Positions 35,081 to 42,832 of a DNA stretch of 64,000 bases are shown in pieces. The stretch's first letter is position 1. The number at the start of each line of letters is the position of its first letter. The stretch comes from Arenibacter catalasegens (lineage in GTDB: Bacteria; Bacteroidota; Bacteroidia; Flavobacteriales; Flavobacteriaceae), in NCBI RefSeq assembly GCF_002909235.1, contig NZ_PHQQ01000023.1, forward strand, positions 1-64,000, in the 5' to 3' direction. The position numbers were made by a program, and so were the translations under genes. Under the pieces are notes generated by a model that made no database searches, was not told the DNA's origin, and saw nothing but the letters and a program-made list of their open reading frames with translations.

Positions 35081-35842
35081 ATGGAAAAATCATTATATAT
35101 CGAAAATTTATCGGTCAAAACTTATGGAGAGACTAAAGACATGGGAGAAGCCGCTGCTGATTACGTTGCAGGGAAATTACATGCGGCCATAGCTAAAAAA
35201 GGTGCAGCCAATCTTATATTGGCTACAGGAGCATCACAGTTTTCATTTTTAGAGGCTTTGCAGAAAAAGGAAATCGATTGGAAAAAAATAACCGTTTTTC
35301 ATTTGGATGAATACAAGGGGCTTTCAGAATCCCATCCGGCTAGTTTTAGAAAATATCTTAAGGAACGTATTTTGAATAATGTGTTACCGAAAAAGGTATA
35401 TTTTTTAAATGGGGATGTGGAAGATTTGGAGAACGAACTAAAGAGTTATGAAGAAGCACTGAAAGTACATCCTATAGATATTGCCTGTATCGGAATTGGA
35501 GAAAATGGGCATATAGCTTTTAATGATCCGGCAGTGGCCGATTTTAAAGATCCCCGATTGGTAAAATTGGTGGAGTTGGATGAGGCCTGTCGAAATCAAC
35601 AACTTGGTGAGGGGTGGTTTCCAACTTTTGACGATGTGCCTAAAGAGGCTCTTACGCTGACCATTACCGCTATATTGAATTGCGAAGCCATTAGTTGTGT
35701 GGTACCGGATAAAAGAAAGGCTCAGGCCGTATATAACACCCTGTACGGAGAAATAAGTACTACTTGTCCCGCCTCTATACTTAGGACACACAAGGAAACC
35801 GTGCTTTTTTTGGACAAAGCTTCGGCATCTATGGTCAAGTAA
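35081..35842 (+). CDS. nagB: Glucosamine-6-phosphate deaminase
   Basis: NagB isomerises and deaminates glucosamine-6-phosphate to fructose-6-phosphate and ammonia. The 253-residue protein has HLDEY (74-78, with Asp76) and GIGENGHIAFNDP (138-150, with His144). Compared with E. coli NagB the active-site Asp is Asn142, as in some other NagB proteins, and the ring-opening Glu is Asp149. No signal peptide is present, so this step is cytoplasmic. The frame extends upstream to a TTG at 35048, but the ATG at 35081 is the better start. It ends the cluster led by the LacI regulator. No hexosamine kinase or nagK-like gene is seen in the cluster. Confidence 0.88.
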   Translation: MEKSLYIENLSVKTYGETKDMGEAAADYVAGKLHAAIAKKGAANLILATGASQFSFLEALQKKEIDWKKITVFHLDEYKGLSESHPASFRKYLKERILNNVLPKKVYFLNGDVEDLENELKSYEEALKVHPIDIACIGIGENGHIAFNDPAVADFKDPRLVKLVELDEACRNQQLGEGWFPTFDDVPKEALTLTITAILNCEAISCVVPDKRKAQAVYNTLYGEISTTCPASILRTHKETVLFLDKASASMVK

Positions 35843-35903
35843 ATTTTAATTGATATAACTTAAATTAGTAATACCTAAAGGTCAGCCTGGGCATTGAAAC
35901 ATC

Positions 35904-36248
35904 TTACTTGATGCCCAAGGCCTCATGATCGAAGGAAATACCTTCCCAACCGGTAACCATAAAATTTCGAATGTTTTGATGGTCTGTGCCATCCGGGTTT
36001 TCCAAAACATCTTTTCTGTAATAGGAGCCAAAGCAAGCCAAGGTTTCTACTTTGCTTAATTTATGATGTTGGGCAAATGAGAATACCTTACAAGAACCTG
36101 AATTTTCACCAGCCTCGTTTATTACATCCCCGTTGGTAAACCTTGAAGGTGAAAAATTGTAATAGGTATCTATTATGTTTATGGTATCTCCAAAAGACAC
36201 TTCTTCTGCGGTGTTTTTAAGTTTGTTGAGAAATTCGTAAACCGTCAT
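35904..36248 (-). CDS. HopJ family protein
   Basis: A 114-residue protein of the HopJ family. Hallmarks are YNFSPSRFTNG near residue 30, the NSGSCKVFSFAQHHKL segment and the ACFGSYYRKDV block, ending in GWEGISFDH. Despite the family name (HopJ, type III effector of Pseudomonas syringae), homologues occur widely in bacteria without type III secretion and in algae, and no injectisome genes are present here. A housekeeping cytoplasmic role is more likely. It is convergent with nagB. Function is unknown. Confidence 0.88.
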   Translation of the reverse strand: MTVYEFLNKLKNTAEEVSFGDTINIIDTYYNFSPSRFTNGDVINEAGENSGSCKVFSFAQHHKLSKVETLACFGSYYRKDVLENPDGTDHQNIRNFMVTGWEGISFDHEALGIK

Positions 36249-36444
36249 ATTAGGGAGAGATTTAATTTTAAGACGTAAATTTAGATTATCCCTTTAAAAA
36301 CTTTGGCAATTTGCCGAAGTTAATTATTCATTATTTCTATTATGTGTTAGGTCCTTATTTTTTATCTTTAATGAAATTGAATAAAATTCGATTAGGCTAT
36401 TTCCTAATATGATAATAATTAATAACGACGCTAAATATAAACAG

Positions 36445-37038
36445 ATGAAACAACTAATTCTAGTCATGTTATTGCTTTCAGCTTTTCCTCTAATGTCTCA
36501 AGAGCTTAAAATGGAAGTTCTTCCCAGCGACATTCAAATTAAAACGGCAGTGTTGCCTGCTCCTGAAGATAAGAAGGAAGGTGCTATGGTATATGGGTAT
36601 GATAATTCAGGGAAATTGGTGGTATTGCGTAAGGGGAAAAATAATTTGGTCTGTATTGGTGATAATCCAAATAAGGATGGCGTCAATGTGGCCTGTTATT
36701 CCGAAAAATTGGAACCGTTTATGGCTCGTGGCAGGGCACTATCAGCAAAGGATTTGGCCGGAGAGGAGAGGGAGAAAATTCGTGCAAAGGAAGTGGCTTC
36801 CGGGAAATTGAAAATGCCCAAGGAGCCTAGTATGATGTATATATATTATGGAAAATCCGAAGATTACAATACCGCTACGGGGGAATTGCAAAATGGAAAA
36901 TTCAGATATGTAATTTACACGCCTTTTGCAACTGTGGAATCTACAGGGTTACCGGACAAACCACATGCTCCTGGAATGCCATGGCTAATGGATCCCGGAA
37001 CTCATAGGGCGCATATTATGGTGGGTCCGTTTGATTAG
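36445..37038 (+). CDS. Secreted protein of unknown function
   Basis: With a start at 36445 the protein has 197 residues and begins with a clear signal peptide (MKQLILVMLLLSAFPLMSQ, residues 1-19); the open frame starts earlier at 36409, but that adds a polar leader before the signal. The mature part has two cysteines (LVCIGDN and NVACYSE) that could form a disulfide. It also has a Tyr/Lys-rich central part (MMYIYYGKSEDYN) and a proline-rich C-terminal end (LPDKPHAPGMPWLMDPG). I do not recognise a family. It is flanked by the HopJ gene (divergent side) and an outer-membrane-like protein gene (convergent). Confidence 0.7.
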   Translation: MKQLILVMLLLSAFPLMSQELKMEVLPSDIQIKTAVLPAPEDKKEGAMVYGYDNSGKLVVLRKGKNNLVCIGDNPNKDGVNVACYSEKLEPFMARGRALSAKDLAGEEREKIRAKEVASGKLKMPKEPSMMYIYYGKSEDYNTATGELQNGKFRYVIYTPFATVESTGLPDKPHAPGMPWLMDPGTHRAHIMVGPFD

Positions 37039-37059
37039 GGATATTTATTGTTCTATTGT

Positions 37060-37920
37060 CTAGAAAATTTTAAAGATGCCACCTAATCTAATTATTCTTT
37101 GTAAATAAAAGAATTTTTGAGATGCACGGTCAGTTGGTTCATGTGTAGTTTTAATGTCATTCATATTTATAAATCCTCCGGCCAAATCACCCTGTACAAA
37201 GAAATGTTTAAATATGGTAATGTTTAGTCCAGCCGATAATGTTATTCCATATCCGGAGAGATGAAACTCGTCCGTGCGCGGTTTCTGTAATAAAGTCGTA
37301 TTGGTTTTGGGATACAAAATTCCGGCACCTAGCCCCTCGAGAATATTTACTTGTAATTTATCCGTTTTTTGGATATTGAACAATGATGAAATATCATCAT
37401 ATCGTGCAATTTTGGTTTGTATGTAATTGAGGCCGTTAGTATGTTCAAATTCTAGAAAATCCTTGGACAATTGGATTGGAACGTTCCTGTAATCCCCGTT
37501 ATACAATGATCCCGACTCGGAATCTTCCAAATTTATACTCCCACTAATGTTGGCGAATTGATCAGTTGTCATTATATATTTCATGTGATCTAGTGCCAAC
37601 GAAATTTTATAATGATCGGAAATAAAATACCCAATTTTAAAATTGGTCTGGGGAATAGTCAACCTAGTTGGGTTTATGTAATCTATATGCCAACCTTTGG
37701 GACGATCATGTGCCGAAACGTCGTACAAGGTGAAATTATAATCTTTACCTGTAAAGGTTATATCCGATTTTGAATAGGAGGCGCGGTTTGCTCCCCAGCT
37801 AAAAGTGAATTTGCCTTTATTATGGGCTGTAAACAAGCTAGGGTTTTGTTCCTGTGCGACTAAGTTAAAGACGAAGAATAATTGAAGTAATAATACTACT
37901 TTAAAACCAATAATTTTCAT
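37060..37920 (-). CDS. Outer-membrane-type beta-barrel protein
   Basis: A 286-residue protein starting at the ATG at 37920 with a signal peptide (KIIGFKVVLLLQLFFVFNLVAQ). The mature chain alternates hydrophobic and polar residues in stretches such as TNFKIGYFISDHYKISLAL and GYGITLSAGLNITIFKHFFVQGDLAGGF, and ends in Phe (GGIFKIF), as expected for a beta barrel. The open frame runs further upstream to 38001, but that segment has no signal character. An AATC tetranucleotide run lies about 90 bp upstream. No family is recognised with certainty; related proteins are simply labelled porin-like or hypothetical outer membrane proteins. Confidence 0.75.
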   Translation of the reverse strand: MKIIGFKVVLLLQLFFVFNLVAQEQNPSLFTAHNKGKFTFSWGANRASYSKSDITFTGKDYNFTLYDVSAHDRPKGWHIDYINPTRLTIPQTNFKIGYFISDHYKISLALDHMKYIMTTDQFANISGSINLEDSESGSLYNGDYRNVPIQLSKDFLEFEHTNGLNYIQTKIARYDDISSLFNIQKTDKLQVNILEGLGAGILYPKTNTTLLQKPRTDEFHLSGYGITLSAGLNITIFKHFFVQGDLAGGFINMNDIKTTHEPTDRASQKFFYLQRIIRLGGIFKIF

Positions 37921-38011
37921 TATGAGAAATGCTTTTAATAAGGGGGAATTTGAAGGAGATTGAAAAATAGGATGCTTTTTCAATTGAGTATGTTGTTCCA
38001 AATATGTAAGG

Positions 38012-38030
38012 AATCAATCAATCAATCAAT
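38012..38030. repeat. Tetranucleotide tandem repeat (AATC)n, about 4.75 units
   Basis: The run AATCAATCAATCAATCAAT is a short simple-sequence repeat located about 90 bp upstream of the minus-strand outer-membrane protein start. Such repeats can change length by slippage, but this one is short. Confidence 0.7.
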
Positions 38031-38313
38031 GGTATTGGAAGTTAGGCAGAATTGAAAAGTGATTTTTGAAAATGTATTTTGAAGAGGGGAAAAGTCCTCT
38101 TTTTCAAGCTGAATAGGTAATTGATAAATATCATTTTCAAGCTTAAGTAAGATGTCATGCCATTTCAATAGGGGATTTCCCAAGTTAAATGCAAAACGAA
38201 TTAAAATAGTGCTTATCCGAGATTATTTTTAGTCAATCTATGCCTAGATAAGCTTTAATTGCCAGTAATTAGCGACGGCGATTAATCGTAAGACGAGGTT
38301 TTGAATTAAACCT

Positions 38314-38321
38314 TACATTTG
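38314..38321 (+). promoter_or_regulatory. Putative -7 box TACATTTG for the SDR fusion gene
   Basis: TACATTTGC matches the extended Bacteroidota -7 element. It lies 32 bp before the start at 38354. A TTG at 38301 is too close to be the normal -33 element. Confidence 0.5.
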
Positions 38322-38353
38322 CACGGTTTTAATTTTTAGAAAATTTCAGGGAA

Positions 38354-39925
38354 ATGGGTAGTAACAATCTGGTAGATGGGCAAGGAAATGTCTTGGGTAA
38401 GGTCAGTTCGGAAGAGATCGATCAGTGTATATATCTTCTAGAGAAGCTGGTTGAAAACGGACACACTGTATTCGAACTTCCAGAGGAAAAAAGAGTGGCC
38501 TTGCTAAAGGCAGCTGGGCAATTATCTAGGCCAGCTAAAAGTGAGTTTAAACAGCGCAAAAAAAACGCAGCCAAGGCGGCCAAACGCAAAATGATAGAGC
38601 GCGATAAGCACGCACGTAAGGAAACAGGGATAAGAAGTGCTCGAGAAGCAGTTATTTTTGTAGCCCCAAAATTGTTGTCTGCACCCACTAAGGAGACTTT
38701 GGACGCGCTGGAACTGGAATCCCCTCGAAATTGTTATGTCTGTAAAACGGTATATACCAAGTTACATCACTTCTATGATGCCATGTGTCCAGAATGTGGC
38801 GATTTTAATTATGCTAAACGCTTTCAATCCGCCGACCTTAGCGGGCAGGTGGCTATAGTTACCGGTTCTAGGTTAAAAATTGGTTATCACATCACTTTAA
38901 TATTGTTAAGGGCGGGTGCAATAGTAGTAGCCACAACAAGGTTTCCGGTAGACTCAGCATTGCGTTTCTCCAAGGAAGAGGATTTTCACGAATGGGGACA
39001 CAGATTAAAAATTCATGGCCTGGATCTAAGGCACATCCCAAGTGTCGAAATCTTTTGCAATTTTATAGAACAACAATACGACCGATTGGATATTTTGATC
39101 AACAATGCTGCCCAAACGGTGAGAAGGCCTGCAGGATTTTACCAGCATCTAATGAAAAACGAGGAAGTGCCTTTTCAGGAGTTACCTCCACGGGCACGGG
39201 AAGTATTGTCCGATCACGATTTTTGCTTACAGGAACTTAATAGCCTAACCAAAGGAACCGCAAGTACCCAAAATAATGCATTACCCGTTAATTGGCACGC
39301 ACCAGAACCTGGAATTGGAATAAGGGCTTCTGCCAGGCTTTCCCAGATTCCTTATAGTTTTGATAGTTCCCTTTCTACCAAAGAAGTTTTCCCCGAAGGA
39401 GAATTGGACGCCGACCTACAGCAGGTAGACCTCCGCAAGACAAATAGTTGGAGATTGAAATTAGGCGAAATTGAAACCCCGGAGATGATAGAGGTACAAT
39501 TAGTAAATGCCATTGCACCATTTGTACTCTGCAACCGCTTATCTAAACTTATGCGTCGGGAAAATACAGGTAAAAAACATATTATAAACGTATCCGCTAT
39601 GGAAGGAAAATTCCATAGGTTTTATAAGGAGGATAGGCACCCACATACCAATATGGCCAAGGCAGCATTGAACATGATGACACATACTTCCGCATTGGAT
39701 TTTGCCAAGGATGGGGTATATATGAATGCTGTGGATACGGGTTGGGTAACGGACGAGGATCCTATAGAATTGTCTAAAAGTAAGGAGGAAATCCATGATT
39801 TTCAACCGCCGTTGGATATTGTTGATGGTGCCGCTAGGGTATTGGATCCGTTGATAGACGGCATTAACACTGGTAAGCACTGGTGCGGTAAGTTCCTTAA
39901 AGATTACCGTCCCATAGACTGGTAA
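38354..39925 (+). CDS. Short-chain dehydrogenase fused to an N-terminal basic helix and zinc ribbon, catalytic Tyr missing
   Basis: This 523-residue protein has three parts. Residues 1-125 are charged and helical with a very Lys/Ala-rich stretch ([14 protein letters not shown], 66-79). Residues 126-150 form a four-cysteine ribbon (C127, C130, C145, C148). From about 162 there is an SDR Rossmann fold with TGSRLKIG (170-177), NNAAQ (250-254) and a catalytic-type Ser414 in NVSAMEG. The YxxxK pair is altered: Lys436 is present but the Tyr position is Thr432 (HTNMAKAAL). About 110 extra residues lie between the NNA motif and this helix. It may have lost dehydrogenase activity or use another residue. 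Function is unknown. Confidence 0.82.
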   Translation: MGSNNLVDGQGNVLGKVSSEEIDQCIYLLEKLVENGHTVFELPEEKRVALLKAAGQLSRPAKSEFKQRKKNAAKAAKRKMIERDKHARKETGIRSAREAVIFVAPKLLSAPTKETLDALELESPRNCYVCKTVYTKLHHFYDAMCPECGDFNYAKRFQSADLSGQVAIVTGSRLKIGYHITLILLRAGAIVVATTRFPVDSALRFSKEEDFHEWGHRLKIHGLDLRHIPSVEIFCNFIEQQYDRLDILINNAAQTVRRPAGFYQHLMKNEEVPFQELPPRAREVLSDHDFCLQELNSLTKGTASTQNNALPVNWHAPEPGIGIRASARLSQIPYSFDSSLSTKEVFPEGELDADLQQVDLRKTNSWRLKLGEIETPEMIEVQLVNAIAPFVLCNRLSKLMRRENTGKKHIINVSAMEGKFHRFYKEDRHPHTNMAKAALNMMTHTSALDFAKDGVYMNAVDTGWVTDEDPIELSKSKEEIHDFQPPLDIVDGAARVLDPLIDGINTGKHWCGKFLKDYRPIDW

Positions 39926-40009
39926 TAAGCAATATTACTTAAAGGTTTCTTTCAGAGTTGGGTCTATTGCCGGTATTTTGTTTTTTGGGAAGCAGTGGGG
40001 ATAACATAT

Positions 40010-40432
40010 TTAATTACCGGAAATCTTATTATAAGGTCTTTGGTATATCAAAAGCAGGGCGCTAATAATTATGATGTTCTTAATAATATACTGCCCTACC
40101 AAGGTGAGGGAAAATGGAGCCTTAGAAAAGGAAACTTCCGGAAAAAACACTACAGGGATAAATGTTAGGACTAAATGGACAATCGCTACAACAATTATTG
40201 TTTTGATTTGAATATTAAAAATTAGGCACAGACCAACTGCAACTTCCATAACCGCAAGCAATAATATTCCCACATTTTCAGGAATAAAATTAAAGGTCAA
40301 TAATGAAATGGTTTGTTTGGCCAGTATATCCGCTGGACTCAATCCGGGGAAAAATTTTAGTACGCCAAACCATAGGTAGACAATACCAATACTTATACAT
40401 AGCATTCTGCCATTTTGGGTTAATCTCAACAT
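40010..40432 (-). CDS. DoxX-like small integral membrane protein
   Basis: A 140-residue protein with four predicted transmembrane helices (around residues 11-30, 46-75, 78-100 and 112-133). The first helix carries IGIVYLWFGVLKFFPGLSPAD and a conserved Glu follows in the second (VMEVAVGLCLI), a layout of the DoxX/DUF417-like family. In these families the proteins are small membrane components whose roles vary. It lies 81 bp downstream of the vanadium-haloperoxidase-like gene on the same strand, so cotranscription is possible. The name is a family-level match only. Confidence 0.65.
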   Translation of the reverse strand: MLRLTQNGRMLCISIGIVYLWFGVLKFFPGLSPADILAKQTISLLTFNFIPENVGILLLAVMEVAVGLCLIFNIQIKTIIVVAIVHLVLTFIPVVFFPEVSFSKAPFSLTLVGQYIIKNIIIISALLLIYQRPYNKISGN

Positions 40433-40513
40433 TTATTACAGTTTGTTGGTATTGATTGTCTAGTCAGATAGTAAATGTTCCGGGTAATGAAAAATTGACT
40501 CTAAAGGAACATT

Positions 40514-42034
40514 TTATTGATTGTCCGTTGTTACTTCCTTGTCATCTTCACCTATAAGTTGAAGATATTTTTTATAATGATGCCTCGCTACTTGTCTACC
40601 CAACTCCAAACCGGCAACGTTATCGGCCTGAATATGATATCCTCCCATAACCCTTGAAATACCTGCCATTTCGGCTGTTTCGGTAAAAGTCGGAAATTTT
40701 ATGATAACTGGGTCATCCATGTTATTAATTTCGGTAAGGGCTCCTGGGACCAATTCAACTTCTGCACCAAAATACTCATCCCCGGTAAATAATCGTAGAG
40801 CTTCTGCACAACCACCACTTATGGTACTATGACCGGATACGTAGCTTGGGAATGGAGGACAAAGAAAAGCATCAGGGGAATAAGGTCGCCAATCCTTCCC
40901 CTTCATTTCAATCATGCCTTTATCGGGGCCACCCCAGGCCTTGATGACCTTTTCCTGATAATAATCGTGTACTAAGGCATAAGGACGGGTATAATCATAG
41001 TACATTTTAGAATCCCAACAAGAGATAAAAGCATCCATGGCTACCGATTCTACTAGGAAATACATTTTCACATCCTGGTCCAATGTATTGTTGTCCCTTA
41101 AGGAGACGTCTTGGGCAAATTTTAACCAATGCCCCGCTTGTTGTACGGATTTGGGTCCGTCTCTCATGAATTCTACCAACGCCTTGTTTTCTGGAGTTAA
41201 ATTTGCCTGAAGGTCAATTACCTCCTGAACTTCTTCTTCCAATTGTTTGGAGCCTACCATAGGGGGAGGTCCTGGTCTAAACTGATCAGCTGTCTCCAAT
41301 AACAAAGGTTTAACCTTTTGCCAATAAGGGGTTAAGCAACCAGGATTGTATTTGTTGCCTTCTTCATCGATAAAATATTTTGGTTGCCATCTGTTGAGGT
41401 CAATGTTTTTATCAATATCATTTACAGGCTTATAATTGGTATAATCAAAGTAAGCCGTGCCATTGGAACCTTCTACTTCTCCATATTGGTTGGAACCGTC
41501 AACTCTACGAGCCTGTATCACCATATATGCAGCTAAGTTACCAACTCCCTCTGGTGTGGATGGGTCCATGGATTTGTTATCAGGGTCTAGTCCCAATTGC
41601 ATCATTTTTTCCTTAAACAGAGTGCTGTCGGAATAATAGTATTCTTTTAAGGCTCTGTATGCAGCATAACTCACTGCTATTTCTTTATTCTTGAGTATCC
41701 TGTCCTTTAATGGGAAACGCTCCACATTTTTGAGGTACAGTGGTTGCGCCTTTTCATCGAAACGTGTCCAGGCATCAAACATAGCCGTAAAAATTAATCC
41801 CAGATATCTTGAGGTAACTGTTGGCCTTGGCTTAAAGCGATCAGTGTCGTTTGCAGTCCCTTCCAAGGCCATATAGGCCCATTGGAAGGCAACATTATCC
41901 TTTCCCCGTGGTTCGTCGGTCATGGCCATCTGATTGTCAGCCATGGCTTTAGACTGTTTGGACTGGTCTTTACAGCCCATCAATCCGAGAAATAAAATAA
42001 AAAGTATGGGTGTAAAACGTGACTTGAAGTTCAT
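40514..42034 (-). CDS. Vanadium-dependent haloperoxidase / PAP2-type phosphatase lipoprotein
   Basis: The 506-residue protein starts at the ATG at 42034 with a lipobox (LGLMGC, Cys24) and a polar linker. The catalytic pocket motifs are complete: K-x6-RP (KMYYDYTRP), PSYVSGHS, and SR-x5-H-x3-D (SRVMGGYHIQAD). These bind vanadate in haloperoxidases and phosphate in PAP2 phosphatases, so sequence alone does not decide between the two. The long helical N-terminal half is typical of the bacterial vanadium chloro/iodoperoxidase group rather than small PAP2 enzymes. Marine Flavobacteriaceae are known to have such iodoperoxidases. It should be anchored in the envelope. Confidence 0.86.
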   Translation of the reverse strand: MNFKSRFTPILFILFLGLMGCKDQSKQSKAMADNQMAMTDEPRGKDNVAFQWAYMALEGTANDTDRFKPRPTVTSRYLGLIFTAMFDAWTRFDEKAQPLYLKNVERFPLKDRILKNKEIAVSYAAYRALKEYYYSDSTLFKEKMMQLGLDPDNKSMDPSTPEGVGNLAAYMVIQARRVDGSNQYGEVEGSNGTAYFDYTNYKPVNDIDKNIDLNRWQPKYFIDEEGNKYNPGCLTPYWQKVKPLLLETADQFRPGPPPMVGSKQLEEEVQEVIDLQANLTPENKALVEFMRDGPKSVQQAGHWLKFAQDVSLRDNNTLDQDVKMYFLVESVAMDAFISCWDSKMYYDYTRPYALVHDYYQEKVIKAWGGPDKGMIEMKGKDWRPYSPDAFLCPPFPSYVSGHSTISGGCAEALRLFTGDEYFGAEVELVPGALTEINNMDDPVIIKFPTFTETAEMAGISRVMGGYHIQADNVAGLELGRQVARHHYKKYLQLIGEDDKEVTTDNQ

Positions 42035-42145
42035 GGTGGTTGGTTTTATGCACAACAATAGTAGAATTTTAGATGGCGTAAAAATTATTTTTTATACGAA
42101 ATGATTATATTGCTTTATGAAATGGGTAATTTATTGGATAAGACC

Positions 42146-42832
42146 ATGAGGTGTTTAATTATTGATGATGATCCGTTGATTTGTGATTTACTTGAGCACT
42201 TTTGCAGTAAGATCAATGAAATTAAAAGTGTAACCACAACAGTATCGGGTTTCGAATCTATAAATCTTATTAACAGTTCATCATTTGATCTAATTTTTTT
42301 GGACTTTAATTTACCGGATATTACTGGGAAGGATATTTTGGACCTGAATCCCAACTCTGCGGTGATTATGGTTACCTCCAACAAGGAATTTGCACTGGAT
42401 TCCTATAATTACCCAAAAATTGTGGATTATTTGGTAAAACCTATCGATTTCCCTAGGTTCTATAAGGGATTTCTAAGGGCTAAGGATTACATTTCCGCCC
42501 ATAGGAAGCAGCCTGAAAAAGACGCCCGTCTATTTATAAAGGAGGGTGGAAAATTGGTGAAAATAAAATTAAAGGAAGTCCTCTATTTTAAGTCAGAGGC
42601 CAATTACATATCCATTGTCTTTAAAAACAAGAAAATATTGACCTTAATGGCCCTGAAAGATCTAGAGTCAAAGCTTCCCGATTATTTTCAACGTGTGCAT
42701 CGCTCTTATATCCTAAATCTCAATATGATAGACGTGATACACACAGGTGCCGTGGAAATAAATATGGACAACATACCTGTAAGTCTAAGCTATGCTCAGG
42801 AGTTGCTTAGGAAGATCGATCTTTTAAATTGA
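42146..42832 (+). CDS. LytTR-type response regulator
   Basis: A 228-residue two-domain regulator. The receiver domain (1-120) has the acidic pocket IDDDP, the phosphoacceptor Asp in LIFLDFNLP, and the conserved Lys in LVKPID. The C-terminal LytTR DNA-binding domain (about 130-228) carries LYFKSEANYISIVF, the DLESKLP segment and FQRVHRSYILNLNMI. Possible starts are 42101, 42122 and 42146; I chose 42146 because the receiver domain begins directly there. No cognate LytS-type kinase is adjacent; the convergent hybrid kinase gene overlaps its 3' end by 26 bp. Confidence 0.88.
   Translation: MRCLIIDDDPLICDLLEHFCSKINEIKSVTTTVSGFESINLINSSSFDLIFLDFNLPDITGKDILDLNPNSAVIMVTSNKEFALDSYNYPKIVDYLVKPIDFPRFYKGFLRAKDYISAHRKQPEKDARLFIKEGGKLVKIKLKEVLYFKSEANYISIVFKNKKILTLMALKDLESKLPDYFQRVHRSYILNLNMIDVIHTGAVEINMDNIPVSLSYAQELLRKIDLLN

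Larger units (their letters stand above)
37921..38353. other. Divergent intergenic region with a tetranucleotide run and an SDR promoter
   Basis: These 433 bp separate the outer-membrane protein gene from the SDR fusion gene. They contain the AATC repeat at 38012-38030 and a TACATTTGC -7 element for the SDR gene. No RNA gene or ORF with recognisable content was found. Confidence 0.6.

Noticed and set aside
35904-36248. Type III effector
   Set aside because: The family name HopJ suggests an effector, but homologues are widespread and no secretion system genes are present.
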